Origin: Lateolabrax maculatus
Taxonomy: Eukaryota; Chordata; Actinopteri; Acropomatiformes; Lateolabracidae
Length of the DNA stretch: 64,000 nt
Direction: 5' to 3'
Assembly (NCBI GenBank): GCA_031216445.1
Contig: CM062200.1
Location: 6,523,501-6,587,500 of the forward strand
The position numbers and the translations under genes were made by a program. The notes below the pieces were generated by a model. It had not been told where the DNA came from. It worked only from the letters and a program-made list of their open reading frames with translations, and did no database searches. This document shows, piece by piece, positions 1 through 9,800 of this stretch (the first letter of the stretch is position 1; every line of letters starts with the position of its first letter).

Positions 1-58
1 GCCTGCCTTTTAATAATTTGATATTCAAAACAGGAACAGACAAGTCTGCAGCACTGAC

Positions 59-203
59 CAAAGGATGGGGTCGTTGGCTAGTTGGCTGAATCTCTTGCAG
101 ACACAAGCTGCCTGACAGAGGTCCTGTTCCAGTAAGTAGGAGAAGATCTTCAAAACAACCTCGTCTGGAAGCTTCTGCTGCAGATACTGCTCTGCTGGGG
201 CTG
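59..203 (-). CDS. fbxo11: fbxo11 coding exon 4 (F-box)
   Basis: 145 bases; acceptor TTTTTTAG, donor CTTTG|GTCAGT. Encodes [10 protein letters not shown] followed by the F-box core [19 protein letters not shown] and [15 protein letters not shown], the SKP1-binding motif. Ends in phase 2 and continues off the left edge. Confidence 0.96.
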
Positions 204-221
204 CTAAAAAAAAAAAAGAAA

Positions 222-252
<31 letters not shown>

Positions 253-2314
253 ATGTAAGCTTGAGGGGAAATATTTTCACTCCAAGCACATTAAACTATG
301 GAGTCATGCTATTAATGGATTGAAAGATAACAAGATTTACCAGCACACACACACACAAAAATCAATAAAGATTCAAAAAAGAAGAGGAAAAAAAAAGAAA
401 AGCAAAAAAAAAAAAAAAAACACAACACTCTCCTTGCCCCAGTTGCGGAGATTTAACACACACCTGGCAGGTCGTGGCTCTTACCGGACACTCGTGCCCG
501 CTTGGCTCGATGGCCAAAGGCTTCTGTTGATGAAGTGGAAGCTCCCTGTAAAAGAGAAGGAATAGGATATCAACTCTGTGCCCAGATTCAAGCACTAAGT
601 GATCAACTGGGAAATTTACTGCTGTCACAAAATCATTGTTCCTGGACACAAGGAGGACACAATCCATCAGCAGTTCTCTCTCATTTCATACACACACACC
701 AAATCTGTACACACTGCAGTCAATGCACAAGTAATGCATTCAAATGTTTCAGTCTAACCTCCATTGGGCCCTTGCTGGGGCAGGCAGAGGCGGTGGCAGA
801 GGCAGCAGCGGTTCTCTTGGGAAGCAGGGTCTTGCGACGAAGCTGGTAGGGACTGTTCTGAGCACCTGGACCGGACTCCTCAATAGCCATCTCTGCTGCA
901 GCTGCTGCAGGACCCTCCTCATCTGGACAGAAAGGCAAACAGATTTCCTACATATACTCCATTTTCTAAAACAGGCTCTTCAATGCACAAAGCTGCAGGA
1001 TATATATAGCAAGGCTATGCAATAAAAAAAAATTAAATAAAATCACTGGGTATTTCTCTGAGAGGCTGAGATGTCTCTTTTGCTTAATTACACATCTAAA
1101 ATGTATCCAGTAATTGCAGCAAACACTTAAACCACTGACACTCCTTACCATTAATAACACAATGGTGTGCATTCAGCTCACATGCAGTTCACACTGCGCA
1201 GGCTAACAGGCAGGGTAATAGTTGGTAAGGCAGACAAAGGTTAGTGATTGATAATGGCAGATGCACCCCCTGCAGCCACAGCACTAGTCCTTCATGTCTA
1301 GTCATTCCCTACTGATATCGGGCAGGCGGCGTTTGTCTCCGGGCCCGTTATGAGCGGAATCAGACTCATCTTTTATGCTGCTGTCAAATTACGGGCCGCT
1401 GATGAAAGTCGATTAGACGTGCAGGGCTAATGGCTAAAAAAAAAACTGAACTGCGTAGCTGGCAAATCCGCGGTGTAAACAAATAGAGCCACGGCTAGCG
1501 AGGCACCGCGAACAAGGAAGGGGCATCCGGGCTCTGGCTTTAAACTACGAGCACAGAGAAGAGGAGGAAAAAAAAAAAAGGCACAGTGTAACACACCGTA
1601 TCTATGTGCCTATTTATCTACCACAGCTGATCCGTGTGGCCTCTTGCAGCTGGGGCAGCTAAACTACCATTACCATTGGCCCCCCCACCCCCTCCGCCGT
1701 TCGCTGCTAATGTTTTTGTTAACGTTACACCCCAAAAAAATGGCAGTCCAAAGACACCGCAGATTTACACCCTCGGAATCGGCAGTGACAGCTGGGAATG
1801 CGACGGGCGAGCAAACACGCAGATTGTGGTGGGAGCGTGCGAGGGGGTCTATCTCCTCTCTCGCCCCCGGTTGAGGTTACCTGAATTAAGACCTGTAAAT
1901 GTTGACCGTGGGGCTACATGCGCAATTACGTTGGGCGAAGACAAACCACCACCCACTAACACCACTACCCCCCCCCCCCCCACCCACCCAACATCCACAT
2001 AACCTGGTGGGCTAGTTAGCTAGCCCCAATCACTCAAGCCAAACAAAGCGCGGCCTGGCCTAAGCCACAGAGCGAGAAGCCTCGGGTTTTCCTGCGCAGC
2101 GCGCCGCGCACAGGGGGGAGGAGAACCCGGGAAGGGAAAAAAATAACCCCGGGGTTGTGCGAAGACAGCTACCGCCCGACTTCGGCGTCGTCTCACGGCC
2201 GCTAGCTTTGCCGCGGCCTGGCTTACCTCGGTCCCCGTTGTTCCGTTCGGGCTGCACCGGGCGCGGCCTCGACACTCGCCTGGGTCTCCTGTTGGTGGCT
2301 CTGACGGAGTTCAT
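59..2314 (-). CDS. fbxo11: fbxo11, 5' part (coding exons 1-4), F-box only protein 11
   Basis: Substrate-recognition subunit of an SCF (SKP1-CUL1-F-box) E3 ubiquitin ligase; the family targets include BCL6. Four coding exons are visible on the minus strand: 2227-2314, 759-922, 464-545 and 59-203, in matching phases (1, 0, 1, 2) with GT-AG introns. The joined protein starts [18 protein letters not shown], continues through [20 protein letters not shown] and [14 protein letters not shown], and enters the F-box ([18 protein letters not shown]). It is nearly identical to human FBXO11 in these blocks. The right-handed beta-helix (PbH1) repeats and the UBR-type zinc finger of the family must be encoded off the left edge. 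Compared with human, the long Gln/Pro run after RPRPVQ is absent and there is a short poly-Ala and an Ala/Ser/Thr insert. FBXO10 is the only close alternative, and the N-terminus argues against it. Confidence 0.96.
464..545 (-). CDS. fbxo11: fbxo11 coding exon 3
   Basis: 82 bases; acceptor TTTTACAG, donor CCAG|GTGTGT. Encodes [18 protein letters not shown] and VSGKSHDLP, a basic, nuclear-localisation-like segment conserved in human FBXO11. Confidence 0.94.
759..922 (-). CDS. fbxo11: fbxo11 coding exon 2
   Basis: 164 bases; acceptor CTGTCCAG, donor GAG|GTTAGA. Encodes [18 protein letters not shown], then the conserved [16 protein letters not shown], an Ala/Ser/Thr-rich stretch and PSKGPME. 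The poly-Ala and the [10 protein letters not shown] stretch are not in the human protein as I know it. Confidence 0.95.
923..2226 (-). other. fbxo11 intron 1
   Basis: GT-AG intron. The 1300-1900 part is also fairly CpG-rich and may belong to the promoter island. Open frames here on the plus strand are low-complexity (Pro/Thr) and do not look coding. Confidence 0.7.
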
Positions 2315-2780
2315 CTGGGGAGTTGGTTTGTTGGAAAAATAAACTGCTATCCTCGACCGCCCGCTTCTAAATTTAGCCCTCGACCCCGAACTACCAACCC
2401 GACCAGCCGTTTGCCCGGATACACCCAAACAATTGCGATCAAAAACCCGCTGGTATTTGGGGTGTAATCGCCTTTTTTTTTTTTTTTTTCTCTCTCTCTC
2501 TCTTCTCTCCGTGGTGTTACAGCTCCCCCCGTATCGCTGCTCGGTGCCAGCTCCGTCTCAGTCTGTAGCAGGAGGAGCCATTAACCCACACGGGAAACAA
2601 TCGCGAGAGGAAAAAAAAAAAAAAAAAAAAAAAAGAGCAGGGTGTACGCTCGACCAATCACACGCGTCGTTCTATAATCTCCTCCGGCAGCGGCCAATCA
2701 GGAGCCTCGTAGCAGACGAGTGGAGAAAGCTTTCTGTTGGGGTTCGGGATCGGTCAAGCGGCGATTTGATCAATGCATGG
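2060..2780 (-). promoter_or_regulatory. CpG-rich fbxo11 promoter and 5'UTR
   Basis: A GC- and CpG-rich block covers exon 1 and the sequence upstream of the start codon, in contrast to the AT-rich DNA beyond 2800. Two CCAAT boxes lie at 2654-2658 and 2694-2698 (plus strand), a spacing typical of NF-Y-bound housekeeping promoters. No TATA box is evident. The transcription start is not defined by the sequence. Confidence 0.65.
2227..2314 (-). CDS. fbxo11: fbxo11 coding exon 1
   Basis: 88 coding bases from the ATG at 2314-2312 to a CGAG|GTAAGC donor. It encodes [18 protein letters not shown] followed by [11 protein letters not shown], the human N-terminus without its Gln/Pro expansion. Ends in phase 1. 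Confidence 0.93.
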
Positions 2781-4045
2781 GCTTAAAAATAATATGCGTT
2801 CTGCAGCTTTAGTCCCCATTATATCATGCATAACATCTGAGCTACATGTCAGTGTGTTTTATAGCAGTGTGCCACATTGACAAGGCTTAATGTCACACCT
2901 CGCATTTCAACTCTTCATTATCAACAAAGAGCGTAACCTTGAATGTGTCTAATTGTCTTCATATCTAATTGATAAATTACATTTATTATTTACCATATAT
3001 ATATCAGTGGAGTGTTTGGGACACACTGAGCATATGGTGAAGATAGACTTGGGTTAGGTTGCAGGAAATGTTTATATTGAGAGGTTTTATACGTTTTCAC
3101 ACTTACAAAAGTGAAATGAGATTGTGAACGTTAAAGCAGGAGACACAAATTGTGAGACTGAATAATTACCTGGGAAATTGATTGTTCTTTTTGATTATTT
3201 AGAGTTTTTGAAGGCATCATTTAAATACAAATTTAATTAATGAATGTGTAATCAAACTGTTAAATGTATCAACGTATTAATCAATTATAATTAAACACAA
3301 ATAATAATAATAATAACACAAACTATTGAATACAATAGGAATCAATTTTAACTCACATGAATGCAAGATGAACTTAACTCCAATCTTTTTAAAGCCACTT
3401 TTTATGTCTACAGGAAGTGAGTGTCTCAAATTATAGATTTTGGGTGGAGTATCACTTTAATAAACACGGTTGGGCAATTAGTATAATTTTATGTAATTGG
3501 ACCACCAGAGGGCATTGTTTGGCTGCAAACGATTGGGTTATAATCTCAAAGTATTTAAAGTCACAGCATTGCACTGAAACTGTTTTATTACATTGTTAAG
3601 TTTTATCTGGTGTTTCATTATTTTCCTCCTTTCTTTCCCTGTATCTCACACCTTTTTACAGTCAATAAAAGACCCAATTAATCAATCATCTGTAGTAATC
3701 AGTGCATATGAGTTTATATATTACATTTATTAGAGACATAGACAGGAAGGTAGGGAGTGAAAGGGGTATGACATGCAACAATTTAAGGTCAGTATGACGC
3801 CCTGAATGTTATTACTGAGAATAGTTACAGATAAATATCCTGCGAGGAGCAACAACAGCACAATTTTATCTGTGTAGGCCCCAGTGTGTCACATTATTCC
3901 TCAGTGCTCTGTCTGGAGACTTTAAATATCATCAGCAGCATGCGCTATTGTCTACTTTTTTTCATGTAATAGTGATGGTTTGATGTCGCTGTTTTGTTAC
4001 ATTTTTTTATGAAGACATGTTAGGAAAGAATATAAGTCCGTTGAG

Positions 4046-4625
4046 GAATGGTAGATGAAGTATTCAGTTCCTTTACTAAAGTAGAAAAATAACTCACTTT
4101 AAAAATACTCTGCTGCAAGTAAAAGTCATGTATTTAAAAAGTATTATCAGCGACATTTACAACTCATAATGCTGAAAAAAATGTCCCTGTCAGTGTCTTA
4201 CTATTATATATCATGTTTTTGGATTAATATTAATAGGTTGGGGTAATTTTAACTGGTTTATACAGTCAAGTAAAGTCACATTTTATTTATATAGCCCAAA
4301 ATTACAAATCACAGCTTGCCTCAGGGAGCTTTACAATCTGTACAGTGTACAGCACCCTCTGTCCTTAGACCCTCGATACAGATAAGGAAAAAAAAAACAA
4401 AAAAACCTTTAACAAGGAAGAAATGGAAGAAACCTTAGGAAGAGCGACAGAAAACTGATCCCTCTCCCAGCATGGACTAACATGCAATAGATGTTGCATG
4501 TACAGAACAGACCAACAAAATCACAGTATATAAACATTTCTGATACATGTAGATTATAAAATATGTGTATATACCTTTGGGCAGTTTAATCTACAGCAAT
4601 GCATCACATTCTATAAAATCATCAC
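4046..4625 (+). repeat. Dispersed teleost repeat (extended copy), interrupted by another element
   Basis: The left part (4046-4262) reads AGTATTCAGTTCCTTTACT ... CTGCAAGTAAAAGTCATG ... TATTATCAGC. The right part resumes at about 4577 with GGGCAGTTTAATCTACAGC. Both parts align in order with the related copy at 10965-11345. The stretch between them is a different element. Confidence 0.6.
4264..4574 (+). mobile_element. Dispersed teleost repeat nested in the flanking repeat
   Basis: Begins near a TTTATTTATATAGCCCAAAA block, then a CAGGGAGCTTTACAATCTG block, an A-rich stretch and an AACATGCAATAGATGTTGCA block. I recognise this as a repeat found many times in teleost genomes. Its class is uncertain (non-autonomous). 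It splits the surrounding repeat, so it inserted later. Confidence 0.55.
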
Positions 4626-5160
4626 GTTTGTTGTGTCTCTGTCCTGTGAGAACCATGTATCTCTAAAAAGTCAACTTTTCCTGACCTCAGAAAAAAAGCC
4701 TGTTTTCAGGTTTTCTACTTTAAGTAGTGAGAGATTTGTTTTGCATAAAGGAACACTTAATCCTTTAAAATTCAAAATCACCAAATTTGGAGGTACATGG
4801 TTTAAATCCTGCATCAGTAGCATCACCTGCTGGTTAAAGAGTATAAATGCACCCACACGTTCAATGTTGGCATGTAGGAGGCAGTGTGTCCATATCAATG
4901 AGATGGACTTGGATTCCTTCTTGCAGCTGCAGCCTTGAAACCCTGACTTGCTTGCTTCTGAGTGCCTGTACGTGTCTTATCTAGCTGTCATATCCATCCT
5001 CCTGTAATAAGCAGAAAGAGCAGCTGTGTACTCTCCCACTCCCACAGCCACCCACCCACCCTGGCACATGAAGCAAAGGTTGGAAGGGTCACTTTCTCCT
5101 TGAAAGCTTTGGATGCTCTGAAGGACAGCAGCATTTCTAGATAAAGACAGCTCACTTTAA

Positions 5161-5211
5161 TGTGTATGTGTGTGTGTGTGTGTGTGCGTGTGTGTGCGTG
5201 TGTGTGTGTGT
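5161..5211. repeat. (GT)n microsatellite
   Basis: About 50 bases of TG/GT units with two GC interruptions. Confidence 0.9.
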
Positions 5212-6194
5212 CATCCACCATACAAAAGCTCAAGCAGAGAGTATATAATAAACACATTTATAAATCACGTGAAAAAACACAATGATATATATTTTGTACA
5301 AAACACACACATATAAAAAAGTGGCACTTAATAATACATAAACATAATCACATTACAAAGATAATAACATGTCCTTCATTAAAAAAATAGGGAAACTGAA
5401 GGGTAGGATGGATGTGGAGGTGTTGAGAGCTACAGCAGACAGTGTATGAGGAGATTATTAATCAGTAGGTCCCTGCGGTGTGCTGCTTAATGAATATCAT
5501 TCAATCATGACGTTGAATGCTAAATAAATGTTGATTTCTTGATGTGCCGATATCCTGGAACCTTTATTAAACTGTTTCAAAGTAGGTTTGCATCAGTTTG
5601 TTTCATTATCTTGAGACACCAGATGGATGGCATTTGTTATGTAAGAAGATGCATGACAGTGAAATCAGTTTACTTCTTATACTGTTCCTACTTTAACTTG
5701 TGATCTAAATTGCCATGATGCAGCAAACTCCACCCATGTGGCGTCCCAATCAAGCTGAAACAAACACAAGGAATTATCTAGGACAGCTTTTTGACCTAGA
5801 TTTGGTCAAAGTATCTGCAGTTGTTTTGTAGCTATCTTTACTTGGATTTCTATAAACACTGTACATACAGTACAGTTTACCCACGGGTCACATGGTTTAA
5901 GAAGGACACCGGACACTTGTGCCCTCTGTTGTTGAGGTCAGGCCTGATAAGTCAGTGGCTGATATGCTGCCCTAAGATGCTGGCAACATATCAGAGATAC
6001 GTGAAAACCAACATAATTTGATGTCATTCAAAGCATGAGAATGATGAGTTGGGGCATCATTTTAAAGGATTTAGAAGCCTGTTCAGTATCTGTACAACTT
6101 GCACACATGAAAACAAGTGCACCTCTTAAGCAAAGTTGAATTTCTTGTAACTTTATGAGGTGTTCATGCACTATATTCTGTGAACATCTCCACC

Positions 6195-6200
6195 TTTATT
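6195..6200 (-). terminator. Candidate polyadenylation signal of fshr
   Basis: AATAAA on the minus strand about 97 bases after the fshr stop codon. It is the nearest canonical signal; further ones (for example near 5565) could also be used. Confidence 0.4.
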
Positions 6201-6296
6201 TGCGAGAGAGAAATAGGACTTCTGTGGGGAGAGAAATATGAACCTCCTATTGACAGTTCACCAAAAGGTCTGGATCTGTGGATTTTTGAATGGCAG

Positions 6297-6833
6297 TCAG
6301 CACACTTGTTTCCCATCTAGACTTAACGTATTGGCCAAGGAGTACAGCATCACATGGCTGCTCTTTGGAGAGGTCCATGCCGGCTGCTGACAGGAGGAAC
6401 TCTCTGTCCGGTAAATCTGCGCCCGGGTCTTAAACAGGCCGAAGCGAGCTGCGAGGAGAAAGAAATCCCGCCTGAAGGTGCGAGTGAAGAAGGCGTACAG
6501 AAAGGGGTTGGAGCAGGAGTTGATCGGGTAGAAGAGGACCAGCAGGAGTTTGGCGTCCGAGACGGTGATGAGAGGGAGCTTGAGGGCGGCTGAGATGGCA
6601 AAGAAGGAGATGGGAGCCATGCAGACGAAGTCGGTGAAGATGAGGATGGCCATGCGCTGGGCCACGCGGGTGTCGGCGAGGGCCGGCGCTGACGAGGGGT
6701 TGCGGACAGTCAGGTAAATGCTGAGGTAGCAGCCGCACACGCAGAAAAAGGCCAGGATGTTGAGGAGGAGCAGAGACACCACGTAGACCTGAGACACCAG
6801 CGACTCCACGTCCATGGGCAGGCAGACACTCAC
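6297..6833 (-). CDS. fshr: fshr exon 14 (TM5-TM7 and tail)
   Basis: 537 bases. Encodes [19 protein letters not shown]5, the third intracellular loop, TM6 ([19 protein letters not shown]), TM7 with [16 protein letters not shown], and a tail with [17 protein letters not shown] and a C-terminal LSLDGKQVC. Stop TGA at 6297-6299. Confidence 0.96.
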   Translation of the reverse strand: MSVCLPMDVESLVSQVYVVSLLLLNILAFFCVCGCYLSIYLTVRNPSSAPALADTRVAQRMAILIFTDFVCMAPISFFAISAALKLPLITVSDAKLLLVLFYPINSCSNPFLYAFFTRTFRRDFFLLAARFGLFKTRAQIYRTESSSCQQPAWTSPKSSHVMLYSLANTLSLDGKQVC

Positions 6834-9800
6834 CTGCACTTCAAACAAATACAGACGCATAAACACACACATATTCAACAAACGCACGGTGTACTTCATT
6901 TCTACATCATAACCTGGGCTAAGAGTTCTGGACCGGTTAAAGCCCAGATAAAGTCTGTGGACCAGTAAGCCAAATAAACAGACACCTACACTATCTATAA
7001 ATAGCTTTATATTTGGATGAACAAAGAAACCAGGCCACCAATTTAAGGTCAGAAAATGGACGTAATATATGTGAATATTGTTGATGTACTTTACAGTTCT
7101 GCAACAAAGCAGAAACAGTGAAGCCATTACAGAGGTTACACATGCTGTTGGCCTGTTTCTCTAATACTAAAGGAATAGCCGGAAAACTCTATTACTAATA
7201 CAATAGGAAAATGGACATGGACAAAGGAGAACTTCAGACAGCATGTGTGCAATTATAGTCCTATCTCTAGAATGTCATCTCAGAAATGCAATACATTTGG
7301 GGTTTTGCATAATCTTTTTGTATAATTTGCTGTAGAGCTGAAACTATTAAGTAAATTAATTGAATAAATGACTAGTCGACACAATTAATCGGCAATTAAT
7401 TTGATAATCAACTAATAGAAAAAGTAATTTTTCAAGCAAAATTCCAAACATTTGACTGTTCTCAAATGTGAGAATTTCTTTTTCTTTGTGTTACATAATA
7501 GTAAATTGAATATCTTTTGGTTTTGGGCTGTTATATCTATTGAAACGTCATCACAGACATACAAAACATTACATTACATTTGTTGTTTTGCATATTTTAA
7601 AGCACATAAAGCACATATTCTAAGTCATTTTGTGGCGTATGAGTTCATGCACCATTTTGCATCCCTAAATACATAGACCTGAGCAAATTTTAAAAAGGAC
7701 ATATGTAAATAAATTGCTCTGACAAACTGGAAAGCACAGAGAAATTGAATGGAGAACGTGCGGCCTATGCGAAGCCCCCACCTTGCCGTAGCTGCTGACC
7801 CCGACTGTGGGCAGCAAAGCGGCGAGGGAGGAGAAGATCCAGCCTGCTGTCATGACAATGCATGCGTGTCTCAGGCGAAGTTTGCGGTCAAGCCGCAGAG
7901 CATGTGTGATGGTGTGCCAGCGCTCCAGGGTGATCGCTGTTAACGTGAACACAGACAGCTCACTGGCAAACACCTGCAAAGGACATACAAACACACATAT
8001 TTCTATTTAAACATAAACATTTATGAGTGTTATTATTTATGTAGGGCTGTCATATGCATTCAAAGGACTCCATGCACGCATACACACCGTGAAGAAGCCT
8101 GCAGCACTGCAGCCCAGGCCCATCTGCCAGTCTATGGCGTAGTCGTAGTAATGGCCACGAGTGAGCATGTCTACAGTTGCTATGACTACCAGGTAGATGC
8201 CCATGCAGAGGTCAGAAAAGGCCAAGTGGCACATGAGGAAACGAGGAACAGTCAGTTTGGAGCGGCTGCCTGACAGCAGAAAGAAAAAAGTGAGAAAAGT
8301 ATTAAAAGTAAAATGTTCCTTGGGTTCATATTCAATAGCGAAAACCATATAATTCCAGTTTTGAGGATTTTCATGTTTGAAGTAAATAAGAGAAGAAATA
8401 AGCACACGTGAGAAGACAAAATCAAGGAAGGAATTTAAGAAAGAAGGTAGAATGGAAGAAAGAACACAAGGGAGGAAAGCAGAAGTAAAAAAGAAGGAAC
8501 AAATTCTGAGAGAAAGTAGGACAGGATGAGTGAAAGGGAAGAAAAAGGAAAAAAAGGAAGTTCGAAGATTGAAATAAAGAAATAATAAAAGAAGGAAGTT
8601 CACACACAGAATGATCCTTGAAAATGCCAGAGAAAAAAAACCCTTAGATACAGTGTGACTAAATATGTTGTTAAATATTGTTCCAATTCATACCTAACAA
8701 GACCACAAGAACAGCTGCGTTCCCCAGCAGTGCGAGGATAGAAATGATCCAGATGATGACCCGCAGGGGGACGGCGGACATGATGTCCTCACAGGGATTA
8801 AAGGCATCTTCGGTTGGGGTACAGATGATGGACGTGAAGTTGGAGCAATAATCCCTGTAGAAGTGAAAGTTATCCTGAGCCTTGGGTTCGGAGCACAGGG
8901 GGTTCCACCTCGATCTAGAACACAACAACAAACACAAAGTGCACATAAATACTAACAATATTTTCATAGTTTTTCACTAATACAGCGTTCACTCTTCTGA
9001 CTTTTTTGACCTCAAGATCAAAGCTACAGTATTAGTTAATAATAATTAACTAGTAATGTCACAATGGGATATTAATAGCAACAATTGATATAATATATAA
9101 TACTTACTCCTGTCAGTTATGGTTAAATCGTATGTGTTGTGTTCATTGAGTAATTGTAAATATCCAGATATAAGTAAATAAGATTAAAGAAAGTTTGTTT
9201 TTAGATAAATGTTATTATTTCTCACACAAAGAAATAAAAAGCTGAGTCCAAAATCCCTTATATGTTCACTCCTGGAAGAAGGTTTAAACAAACAAGTGTT
9301 AATGGTTCCATGGGTGATTTTTGTTACCTTTAGAGAGGGCCACGCTAGCTGCTTTCCCATTTACAGTCTTTATGCTGACCTAAGCTGACATATTTCCCAA
9401 AATGTAAATCTATTCCTTTAATGACAAGGTGTTCAGACACCTTTTGGCTGTAATTCATGCCTACCTGTTCCTGTGTATGTTTTGTAAGGCACAGCAATGT
9501 GACGGGTACGTCAGGCTGGCCTGGTGGAGTTTGGTGAAGAGCTGCAGAGGAGGAAGTTCTGTCAGATTGGAGGCGGACTCTGCAATCAGCCTCTTGAGGC
9601 CACCCAGGATGTAGTCCGGCAGGGAGCTGAGGCTGGTGTGGGAGATGTCCCTGCACAACAAACACAAACACATTGGACTTAAACAGGGGAGCAACCGTCC
9701 TTTTAATTTCAGAATCCATGGCATTTTCCACAAATGTGTTCTCAGTTTGCTATATGTAGCAGGCATTTGACATACGATGAGCTCATAAAAGCAGTTATGT

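Larger units (their letters stand above)
2781..6190. other. fbxo11-fshr intergenic region
   Basis: AT-rich sequence with no recognisable gene. It holds a nested pair of dispersed repeats (4046-4625) and a GT microsatellite (5161-5211). Confidence 0.7.

Noticed and set aside
1634..2002. Plus-strand open frame of 122 codons in fbxo11 intron 1
   Set aside because: Low-complexity Pro/Thr composition over poly-C and poly-A runs in a CpG-rich region; no resemblance to a known protein.
2060..2428. Full 122-codon minus-strand frame as one protein
   Set aside because: Only the middle (from 2314 to 2227) is fbxo11; the rest is 5'UTR and read-through past a good GTAAGC donor.
8037..8603. 188-codon minus-strand frame as an intact receptor segment
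   Set aside because: Only 8088-8269 is receptor sequence; upstream codons are intron with a Phe/Ser/Leu-rich purine/pyrimidine tract, and a TTTCTGCTGTCAG acceptor sits at the boundary.
7782..8914. fshr as a processed or frame-broken pseudogene
   Set aside because: The breaks in the transmembrane region coincide with in-phase GT-AG introns, and the joined protein is complete with all key motifs.
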